Below are positions 7,846 to 13,104 of a stretch of DNA of 13,104 bases, one piece after another. The stretch's first letter is position 1. Each line of letters starts with the position of its first letter. Made by a program: the position numbers and the translations under genes. Under the pieces are notes generated by a model, which saw only the letters and a list, made by a program, of their open reading frames with translations, was not told where the DNA came from and did no database searches. This DNA comes from Rickettsiales bacterium (GTDB lineage: Bacteria > Pseudomonadota > Alphaproteobacteria > Rickettsiales > UBA998). The DNA lies in the NCBI GenBank assembly GCA_019749855.1, contig JAIEPI010000097.1:1-13104 (forward strand), given 5' to 3'.

Positions 7846-8000
7846 TCAGCTTCCGCCCTCTGCTTCGCCCACATTGTTTGACACGCTTTCCAATTTTCCT
7901 GACCTTGGTGCATGGTAGTATTAAGCCACGCCATCGCCTCAATGAATTTTGGCAGGAAGTTCGATTCAAAGTTCGATCTTAGTCCGCTTGGCTCCACCAT
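7827..8000 (-). CDS. Possible 57-residue small protein
   Basis: A short minus-strand frame from the ATG at 8000 to a TGA at 7827-7829. It has a strong Shine-Dalgarno (GGGGAG, 4 bases before the ATG). The protein begins MVEPSGLRSNFESNF and has an amphipathic-looking middle (PKFIEAMAWLNTTMHQGQENW) rich in Trp and Gln. It has no signal peptide and no family I recognise. Its start codon lies inside the right copy of the tRNA-end repeat, so its first codons may be a by-product of an integration event, or it may be the remnant of a longer gene. It is convergent with the DUF1828/DUF1829 gene and overlaps its last 19 bases. A good ribosome site and sensible composition favour a real gene; short length and lack of homology argue against. 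Confidence 0.35.
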   Translation of the reverse strand: MVEPSGLRSNFESNFLPKFIEAMAWLNTTMHQGQENWKACQTMWAKQRAEADYATNS

Positions 8001-8002
8001 TT
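7992..8002 (+). repeat. Right copy of 11-bp tRNA-end direct repeat (candidate attR)
   Basis: CTCCACCATTT, identical and in the same orientation as the tRNA-Ala 3' end at 6376-6386. The bases just upstream (GTTCGATC at 7972-7979, then TTGGCTCCACCA) loosely resemble a tRNA T loop and acceptor end, but the spacing is about 5 bases too long and the stems do not pair. It is not a tRNA gene. With the left copy it brackets the AT-rich segment. Confidence 0.4.
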
Positions 8003-8149
8003 TACTCCCCGATACTTAGTTATTTGCACCTCTCCGGCCTTGTGCGGCCCAGTGAGGGCGGTTATTAAAGCAAACGATATCTGACTGCGCCATGCAAAAG
8101 ATTGATTTAACAGGGCTGTTGTTATTTGGGCGCTTGGGTGAGCTGAGAA
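8003..8149. other. Intergenic region after the ATP-grasp gene
   Basis: No gene seen. It contains a GC-rich imperfect hairpin around 8029-8058 (outer CCTC/GAGG, inner GGCC/GGCC around TTGTGC) that could end the leftward operon, but no T tract follows on either strand. A 23-codon plus-strand frame from 8092 has no ribosome site. Confidence 0.35.
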
Positions 8150-9079
8150 TCAAAAATGGGTGAGTGAGAACTCGACGCGTTGCTCAACATTCTGCCAGTC
8201 GCCGCTAAACTGCTTCAGCTTGTCAAAACGCGTGCCCAGCCCCTCGCGGTTAGCGACCTGAATGGCAAGCCCTGGGCGGGCGTTGGCTTCCAGCAGCATG
8301 GGGCCTTTGGTGCGATCAAGGACGATATCCGCGCCCAGCCAGCCAAGACCGGTGATGTCGTATAGCTTGGAGGCCATTTCGAGGATTTTTCGCCAGTTGG
8401 GAATCTGGCGGCCAGAAATGCTACGGCTGGTTTCGGGGTGATTATCCATGAACTTGCCACCGGACACCCCGTGCAGCGTAATGCCATCGCGCATGGAAAT
8501 GCCAACACCAATACCCCCTTTGTGCAGGTTGGCTTTACCGTCCGAGGCGCGGGTAGGCAGGCGTAGCATCGCCATCAATGGGATGCCGCGATAGAGGATG
8601 ATGCGCAAGTCCGGCACGCCGCGGAAGGTGATGTCATTGAAGATGGGGTCAAACTGGACCACATATTCCAGCAATACCCGATCAGACTGACCGCCCATGG
8701 CGTACATGCCTGAGAGGATATTATTGAGGTGATAGCGCATGTCACCACGTGACATGATCTCGCCACTGGCTTTCTTGAAGCCCGATTCCACAATGTCGTC
8801 CACCACGATGATGCCACCGCCGCCACTGCCTTTCGATGGCTTCACCACAAAAGAGCGATGCGGGGCTACCAGTTGTTCCAGCTGCTTGGCCTGATTTTGA
8901 AACTCGATGACGCCGTAAAGCTCTGGGGTGGGGATGCCGGCGGACTCCGCCAGACGTTTGGTCTTTAGTTTGTCATCTACTAGCGGATAGAGTTTGCGCT
9001 TATTTTCTGGAAAAATAAAATCCAGATTGCGCGCATTAATACCAATGATTCCGTTCTTTTTGTATGACCAGGGAAACAT
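8150..9079 (-). CDS. Alpha-L-glutamate ligase-like ATP-grasp protein
   Basis: A 309-residue cytoplasmic enzyme of the RimK-related ATP-grasp type (the family described as alpha-L-glutamate ligase-like protein, TIGR02291). ATP-grasp ligases of this kind join an amino acid, often glutamate, to a carboxylate through an acyl phosphate. Visible landmarks are the nucleotide-binding Lys80 and glycine loop KPSKGSGGGG (80-89), Glu138 in LLEYV, PDLRI (156-160), the KANLHKGG segment (182-189), Asp251 in GADIVLD, and the metal-binding Glu264 and Asn266 in LLEANARPG. No key residue appears lost. It starts 3 bases after the stop of the inactive-transglutaminase gene, so the two are surely co-transcribed. 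Its substrate is unknown; the operon suggests action on an envelope-linked peptide or protein. I avoid the symbol rimK because this is a separate subfamily from ribosomal S6 ligase. Confidence 0.88.
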   Translation of the reverse strand: MFPWSYKKNGIIGINARNLDFIFPENKRKLYPLVDDKLKTKRLAESAGIPTPELYGVIEFQNQAKQLEQLVAPHRSFVVKPSKGSGGGGIIVVDDIVESGFKKASGEIMSRGDMRYHLNNILSGMYAMGGQSDRVLLEYVVQFDPIFNDITFRGVPDLRIILYRGIPLMAMLRLPTRASDGKANLHKGGIGVGISMRDGITLHGVSGGKFMDNHPETSRSISGRQIPNWRKILEMASKLYDITGLGWLGADIVLDRTKGPMLLEANARPGLAIQVANREGLGTRFDKLKQFSGDWQNVEQRVEFSLTHF

Positions 9080-9082
9080 TCG

Positions 9083-10690
9083 CTATGCTTTCTTTTTACG
9101 CTCAAGCTCCATTTGCAGCGCCTTGAAGCGGAAATACTCGGTGAGCTTGTAGCCATTATATCGACCCATCAGTAGCGTGATCGAGAGCACCACCAGCAGG
9201 AGTTCCGGAAACGCAAAGAAAATATGATTCAGTGTTTCCTGATACATAATGAGGTAGCTGAGAATCGCAGAAAAAAGACTGCCAATGGAGGTTTTAATGG
9301 CGGTTTTAGCGCCATACTCGTCCCACATGAGCGAGATGCGCTCGATGGTCATGGTCAAAATGACAATCGGGAACAGCGAGATGGACAGACCAATCACCAT
9401 GTTGAGATTATTGGCGACCATGGTCACCATGCTCAAGATCAATACCACCACCGTCAGTACAGACGCCAAACGGGGGACTAATAGCAATTGCAAGCGGGCA
9501 AAATAAGCGCGCACGAGCAACCCGAGCGCGACAATGGTCACAAAAAGAATAATGCCGTTCATCAGACCGGTTTCACGAAACGCCAGCGCCACCAGAACGG
9601 GCATGAACGTACCAAACGTGCGAATGCCGACAAACTGACGCAGAATAGCGATCACCAATCCACCGACGGGAATCATCAACAAAACCTGAAACAGCAACTG
9701 GCTTTCGAGTGGCAGGTTGTAAAATGAAAATTTCAACAACACATCGGCAATTTCACCGCTTTTCCAAATGGCACGCGTTAACGCTTTATCGGTGTTTTGA
9801 CGCACGGATAAGCCGACATCCAGCTTGCGAAGGCCATCAGCGCTATAGAGCGTGTCATCACCAAACCACCAGACAAGGTATTTATCGTCCAATCCAAAGC
9901 GGAAGGAGAGGGGATCAATCGATTGCCACTTTCCCTCAACAAATACATCCAGCCAGGCCTGCAAACGAGTATTGCGCTGATCGGTGGTGAGGTGAATGCC
10001 ATGCACCGTGCGTGTCGGGATATTGTTGGCCTCAATCAGAATTTGTGCCAGACGGACGCGATCACTTTGCAGATGCAACGCGTCATTAATGACGCCGAGG
10101 CGATCATCACCGCCATTCTCAACCAGCTTGAGAATCTCACGCACATAAGAGCGCTCATCAGCGGAGCGCGCCCGCGCTTCCTCGACGACCGCATCAATAC
10201 CAATTAGCAACGGGTCTTCCAGTGGCCCCGCGCCCACAGGAGGGCGATTTCCGGGTGCGTAAGGCGATGTCACGGGGGGGCGGGTGGATGGCGGTGCCAC
10301 ATCCGCTGGCGAATCCAGCTCATAAACCATCGCACGATAAAAAATTGCTTCATTACGGTCTATCTGACGCTTGGAGAAGGTGACGTTACGATTGCCATCT
10401 TTGGTGTGCGCATCAATTTCCTCGCCAAAGCCACTGGCAACAAATTTCTCTTCCACAATCGCGTAACGGTTGGAGTTGCTGGGCGGAATATGCAGCTTCA
10501 GGGTCGCCGGATTTTCACCTTTGGCATTGCGCCAACCCGCAGTCACATTCATTCGCGCTTCCACGTACCAGCTATTATATGTTTTATCAGGCGTGAGCGG
10601 AAACTCCAGCCGTGCGAATTTATAATAAAAAATGCCAAACGCAGTGACGGAAAGAATGGTCGCTAAAATAATGACGTGCAGGGTGCGCAT
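9083..10690 (-). CDS. Inactive transglutaminase fused to membrane helices
   Basis: A 535-residue inner-membrane protein. Residues 5-26 are an N-terminal membrane anchor. Residues about 30-300 form a periplasmic transglutaminase-like domain that seems catalytically dead. The usual Cys lies near 208-211 in the alignment but is replaced (LQSDRVRLAQ), and the usual HAW is Gln244-Ala-Trp; only the Asp of SIDP (259) remains. Residues about 330-510 hold several hydrophobic helices (near 331-350, 360-372, 376-396, 408-426, 429-447, 467-484, 488-508), matching the Pfam pair Transglut_i_TM and 7TM_transglut. The C-terminus is basic and cytoplasmic (ELERKKKA). It probably binds a peptide outside the membrane and passes a signal or substrate to the ATP-grasp ligase encoded 3 bases downstream. 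A Pro/Ser-rich linker lies at 128-158. The ribosome site is weak. Confidence 0.88.
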   Translation of the reverse strand: MRTLHVIILATILSVTAFGIFYYKFARLEFPLTPDKTYNSWYVEARMNVTAGWRNAKGENPATLKLHIPPSNSNRYAIVEEKFVASGFGEEIDAHTKDGNRNVTFSKRQIDRNEAIFYRAMVYELDSPADVAPPSTRPPVTSPYAPGNRPPVGAGPLEDPLLIGIDAVVEEARARSADERSYVREILKLVENGGDDRLGVINDALHLQSDRVRLAQILIEANNIPTRTVHGIHLTTDQRNTRLQAWLDVFVEGKWQSIDPLSFRFGLDDKYLVWWFGDDTLYSADGLRKLDVGLSVRQNTDKALTRAIWKSGEIADVLLKFSFYNLPLESQLLFQVLLMIPVGGLVIAILRQFVGIRTFGTFMPVLVALAFRETGLMNGIILFVTIVALGLLVRAYFARLQLLLVPRLASVLTVVVLILSMVTMVANNLNMVIGLSISLFPIVILTMTIERISLMWDEYGAKTAIKTSIGSLFSAILSYLIMYQETLNHIFFAFPELLLVVLSITLLMGRYNGYKLTEYFRFKALQMELERKKKA

Positions 10691-10715
10691 AAATCACAGC
10701 AAAGTAGGAGGAACA

Positions 10716-11321
10716 TCAGGATTTCGATTGTTTCTTGCGACATGAGGCTTTGGCAGTGAGAGTTTGCGCTGCATCCACCACCAAACGTCCTTTCTCAAGC
10801 ATGTTACGACCGATTAATACCGGATAGATGAAACGGTCACGAACTGCAAGATTAACTTCGTCCTCAATGACATGTCCCGCCAGACAAAACCGCATATGCA
10901 CCACTGGTCGTCGAATAAACCCAGCATTGCCTTTTCGCTTAATACGCACCCATCGTATAATGTCTCGCTCCAGTGTTTTTTTTACGCCCTTGGCGTCCGG
11001 CACCATGAAAATGATTCGACCGACGGCGCTGTGCAACGCGGGTTTTTTGCTACGTTTGTTTTCTTCGATGATCTTATCAGTGTATTCCACCACATCAATG
11101 ATATCCGCACCGAGTGATGACGTTTTTGCCCCTGTATCCAGTTTTGCCTGAAATTTTGAATCAAGGGATTCCAGATAGACGTTCTCCACCCAACCAACGA
11201 CGATTTTATCGTCTTTTTGCTCTTCGGCATGCACGGGAAATAAGGCGAATGACCACAAAAACAGGCTAAGAATCAGTACATATCCGGACATAGATTGAAA
11301 GACAAAAGGCATAACTCGCAC
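10716..11321 (-). CDS. Retropepsin-like (so-called ATP-dependent zinc) protease
   Basis: A 201-residue secreted or periplasmic member of the PF05618 family, first named ATP-dependent zinc protease and now seen as retropepsin-like aspartic proteases. The N-terminus is a signal peptide (hydrophobic 14-28, cleavage near VHA|EEQ). The catalytic motif is KLDTGAKTSSLGA with Asp62. Late conserved blocks are EVNLAVRDRFIYPVLIGRNML (155-175 in part), typical of the family. The outer start is a GTG at 11321; an ATG at 11312 preceded by GCGAG is equally possible and keeps the signal peptide. It is the first gene of a leftward operon, 25 bases before the inactive transglutaminase. In this conserved set the protease may cut the product or a regulator; the target is not known. 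Confident in the family, not in function. Confidence 0.85.
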   Translation of the reverse strand: MRVMPFVFQSMSGYVLILSLFLWSFALFPVHAEEQKDDKIVVGWVENVYLESLDSKFQAKLDTGAKTSSLGADIIDVVEYTDKIIEENKRSKKPALHSAVGRIIFMVPDAKGVKKTLERDIIRWVRIKRKGNAGFIRRPVVHMRFCLAGHVIEDEVNLAVRDRFIYPVLIGRNMLEKGRLVVDAAQTLTAKASCRKKQSKS

Positions 11322-11341
11322 ATTGTTAAGTTGCGAGTGAG

Positions 11342-11370
11342 GTCATAGTGAACCTGCTGTCTCTTCGCAA
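11342..11370 (-). promoter_or_regulatory. Candidate promoter of the retropepsin operon
   Basis: On the minus strand, TTGCGA (11365-11370) and TATGAC (11342-11347) are 17 bases apart and each match 4 of 6 consensus bases. The predicted start near 11335 leaves a short leader of about 14 bases to the GTG or 23 to the ATG at 11312. It is only the best of several weak options. Confidence 0.25.
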
Positions 11371-11462
11371 GGGCAATATTGTGCGAATGGAACAAGAAAT
11401 TCACCCAAAGATTCAATCATGAGATTGGCGCAGGTCGCATCTTATTGATCGCTTCTTGATCA

Positions 11463-11478
11463 GCCATACATGTATGGC
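11463..11478. promoter_or_regulatory. Perfect 16-bp palindrome, candidate operator
   Basis: GCCATACATGTATGGC is its own reverse complement. It lies in the divergent region between the leftward retropepsin operon and the rightward acidic-protein/Dps genes, 82 bases before the ATG at 11560. Two copies of TTGATC (11445-11450, 11456-11461) sit just beside it. A dimeric repressor or activator site is the natural reading. No T tract follows, so it is not a terminator. Confidence 0.45.
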
Positions 11479-11559
11479 CCACAGTAAACTGATATGACGC
11501 GCGTAATACTCCATCACATCCGGACCTTCTAAATGCCGTAAATTAATAAGGAGAGCGAG

Positions 11560-11781
11560 ATGATCCATTTCATTGAAGCAGACGAAGACGTACTCCCCGA
11601 TTATAGCGAGCTGGACGATAATGACGGGCTAAAATCACTCTTTGATGAGGAGTGTATCAGCTTTGATCAAATGCGACATGCGCTGGACCAACCGTTCGAA
11701 TCTGACGCAATTCCCGATGTAGATTCCCCTGAGATAATCGCACGAAATCTTGAGGCGGTATCACATGTTTTCCATTATTAA
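11560..11781 (+). CDS. Small acidic protein of unknown function
   Basis: A 73-residue protein with an excellent Shine-Dalgarno (AAGGAG at 11548-11553, 6 bases before the ATG). It has 20 Asp/Glu against 3 Lys/Arg, so it is strongly acidic. It lacks a signal peptide and membrane segment. I recognise no family. The first half is loop-like (IEADEDVLPDYSELDDNDG) and the second half could form two short helices. It ends 23 bases before the Dps gene, in the same direction, so the two are probably co-transcribed. A link to metal or DNA binding through Dps is only a guess from position. The start is well supported; the function is unknown. Confidence 0.7.
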   Translation: MIHFIEADEDVLPDYSELDDNDGLKSLFDEECISFDQMRHALDQPFESDAIPDVDSPEIIARNLEAVSHVFHY

Positions 11782-11804
11782 TCTTTATTTGATGAGGTAA
11801 TTTT

Positions 11805-12308
11805 ATGCGCAGTAAATCAATCAAAATTATAGATGAAATTACACCTGACATTGGTTTGAAACCAACACAGCGATCAGAAATAGCGCAGCATTTGGAGACA
11901 CTTCTAGCAACCACTTATGTTCTGTACCTCAAGACACTTTATTATCACTGGAATGTGACCGGCCCTCACTTTTTCTCGTTACATACTTTCTTCCAAAGTG
12001 AATATGAGGCGCTTCATAAAGCAGGAGATGCTTTGGCGGAACGTTTGCGTGCGCTTGGCCATATGTCGCCGGGCACGACCGCGGAATTCCGTGAACTATC
12101 TACCATTCAGGAGGATGAGGCATTGCCAAAAAGCGCTCAGGAAATGGTTCAAAATCTTTTGCATGATAATGAGCACGCATCGCTCACTGCCAGAAAAGTA
12201 TTGGAAAAGGCGCAATCCCTTCATGATGAGGTGACAGCGGATATGATGATTGCGCGCATGACGTACCATGATAAAGCGGCATGGATGTTGCGCTCGACTC
12301 TCGCTTAA
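11805..12308 (+). CDS. dps: Dps-family ferritin-like DNA-protection protein
   Basis: A 167-residue four-helix protein of the Dps family, which forms 12-mers that oxidise and store iron using hydrogen peroxide and often coat DNA. The family signature is clear: YHWNVTGPHFFSLH (47-60) followed by AGDALAERLRALG (73-85). Ferroxidase candidates are His48, His60, Asp75 and Glu79, which align with His51, His63, Asp78 and Glu82 of E. coli Dps. The position equal to E. coli Asp67 is Gln64 here. The N-terminal tail (MRSKSIKII) carries three basic residues, as in DNA-binding Dps proteins. The ATG has a GAGG ribosome site 7 bases upstream and follows the acidic small gene by 23 bases. No peroxide-regulator site was identified with confidence. 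Confidence 0.93.
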   Translation: MRSKSIKIIDEITPDIGLKPTQRSEIAQHLETLLATTYVLYLKTLYYHWNVTGPHFFSLHTFFQSEYEALHKAGDALAERLRALGHMSPGTTAEFRELSTIQEDEALPKSAQEMVQNLLHDNEHASLTARKVLEKAQSLHDEVTADMMIARMTYHDKAAWMLRSTLA

Positions 12309-12426
12309 AAAGCGACACACCGATTTCGCCAACGACAAAACATTTATTAATGGAAAATTTATGAGATAATCCCCAAAAATTAAAATATAAACATAACATA
12401 ATACAAATTAATGGGGGAATACGGCG
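12309..12426 (+). promoter_or_regulatory. AT-rich leader and probable promoter of the KdpD-like gene
   Basis: A very AT-rich gap. A possible -10 is GATAAT (12365-12370), with only a poor -35 (TTTATT) 16-18 bases upstream. A short perfect hairpin (TCGCTT, AAA, AAGCGA; 12301-12315) overlaps the Dps stop, but no T tract follows. The Shine-Dalgarno GGGGGAA (12413-12419) lies 7 bases before the ATG at 12427. An upstream CCCC (12371-12374) could in principle pair with it. Confidence 0.35.
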
Positions 12427-13104
12427 ATGCTAAAGAGAGTTGCCGTATGCATCGATTCTAACATCGGCACTCCAATTCTTTTACGCGCGGCGCAGCGTAA
12501 GGCACAGTACTTGCGTTTGCCATGGGTGGCGATTTATGTGGAAACACCTCGTTATCATCAGCTGGGTGATGAAGCACGGGAACGATTGCTGCGTTTTATG
12601 ACGATGGCTGAGCAGATGGACGCAGAGCTGGTGCACCTGTCGCATAAAAGCGCAGTGAGCGCGGTTGTCGATTATGTAGCAGGAACATTCGGTGGTGACG
12701 CGCCGATTTACCATGTTATTGCAGGGCGGATTGTCGGGAATGGGTTTCTTTCCTCGCTGCGGCCTGGTTTCGCACAGCGCGTGGCCTTTCGTTTGCGAAG
12801 GCACTGTGAAGTTCATATTATTCCGCTTCATCATGAGGCAGGGACTCGTCATTGGCACTTAATATCTCGCCAAAGCAGACTGCGACTTAAAGAAGCGTTT
12901 GTGGTTGTGGCAAGCGTGGTAGGCGGCATGGTGCTGTGCGAGCTGTTGGCACATCTTCTGTTGATGTATGGGATCACTCTCAGGTCCGTCAACGTCACAA
13001 TGATATTCCTGATGATTTGCACGTTTATAGCTGTGAGGTTTGGGTTTCTCGCTTCAGTCTTGGGCTCTTTGCTCAGTATCATGGTCTTGATCTATTTCTA
13101 CACC
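12427..13104 (+). CDS. KdpD-like membrane sensor protein, C-terminus beyond window
   Basis: The open frame runs from the ATG at 12427 to the window end (226 codons, no stop). An in-frame TAA at 12409-12411 means it cannot start further upstream. Residues 3-135 form a universal-stress-type (USP) domain like that of KdpD (RVAVCIDSNIGTPILLRAAQ, then LPWVAIYVETPR). Residues about 155-226 start a DUF4118-type membrane module, with helices near 156-181, 188-204 and 207-225, and the pattern NVTMIFLMICTFIAVRFG. In KdpD, the sensor kinase for potassium uptake, these parts follow an N-terminal domain of about 200 residues with a nucleotide-binding motif; that domain is absent here. A histidine kinase is expected downstream but cannot be seen. 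It may be a KdpD-derived sensor unrelated to potassium. No kdpABC genes are in the window, so I give no symbol. Confidence 0.75.
   Translation, partial: MLKRVAVCIDSNIGTPILLRAAQRKAQYLRLPWVAIYVETPRYHQLGDEARERLLRFMTMAEQMDAELVHLSHKSAVSAVVDYVAGTFGGDAPIYHVIAGRIVGNGFLSSLRPGFAQRVAFRLRRHCEVHIIPLHHEAGTRHWHLISRQSRLRLKEAFVVVASVVGGMVLCELLAHLLLMYGITLRSVNVTMIFLMICTFIAVRFGFLASVLGSLLSIMVLIYFYT

Noticed and set aside
7960..8003. Second tRNA or tRNA fragment near TTGGCTCCACCA
   Set aside because: The T-loop-like GTTCGATC is about 5 bases too far from the CCA and its stems do not pair; no D or anticodon arm exists.
8029..8058. GC-rich hairpin after the ATP-grasp gene as an intrinsic terminator
   Set aside because: The stem is broken by internal loops and no T tract follows on either strand; kept only as a note in the intergenic entry.
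12301..12315. Hairpin TCGCTT-AAA-AAGCGA as a rho-independent terminator for dps
   Set aside because: The stem overlaps the stop codon, is only six pairs, and is not followed by a T tract.
12371..12419. CCCC...GGGGG pairing as a riboswitch or thermosensor masking the ribosome site
   Set aside because: Only four to five pairs with a long AT-rich loop; no further supporting structure.

Overview
The window looks like chromosomal DNA of a Gram-negative proteobacterium. It carries periplasmic alginate-export genes, a tRNA-Ala(UGC) with an encoded CCA end, an inner-membrane inactive-transglutaminase protein with its retropepsin and ATP-grasp partners, and a Dps protein. All reading frames fit the standard bacterial code. 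I cannot decide between the alpha and gamma classes from this sequence alone. Most genes look native and of medium-high GC. One stretch (about 6400-7850) is clearly richer in AT and looks acquired.

Region 1 (1-6118, minus strand) is an alginate modification and export block, transcribed right to left: algX (SGNH acetyltransferase with a C-terminal carbohydrate-binding part), algF (acetylation accessory protein), a very long Sel1/TPR protein that I read as the AlgK-type scaffold, and algL (alginate lyase, cut by the window start). Together these proteins would O-acetylate, guide and trim alginate in the periplasm. The gene order differs from the Pseudomonas alg operon, and the scaffold is more than twice the usual AlgK length.

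Region 2 (6260-8150) starts with tRNA-Ala(UGC) and its likely promoter. It continues with an AT-rich segment carrying two translationally coupled genes of unknown function: a DUF6978-type protein and a DUF1828/DUF1829-type protein. An 11-bp copy of the tRNA 3' end (CTCCACCATTT) recurs in direct orientation 1616 bp downstream. This suggests a tiny island or island remnant inserted at the tRNA. No integrase is present.

Region 3 (8150-11321, minus strand) is a compact three-gene operon: a retropepsin-like protease, an inactive transglutaminase with C-terminal membrane helices, and an alpha-L-glutamate-ligase-like ATP-grasp enzyme. This set recurs in proteobacteria and is thought to modify a peptide or protein at the envelope; its substrate is not apparent here.

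Region 4 (11322-13104, plus strand) holds a divergent intergenic region with a perfect 16-bp palindrome, a small very acidic protein of unknown family, a Dps ferritin-like protein, and the start of a KdpD-like membrane sensor. The sensor begins directly at the USP domain, lacks the KdpD N-terminal domain, and runs off the window end.
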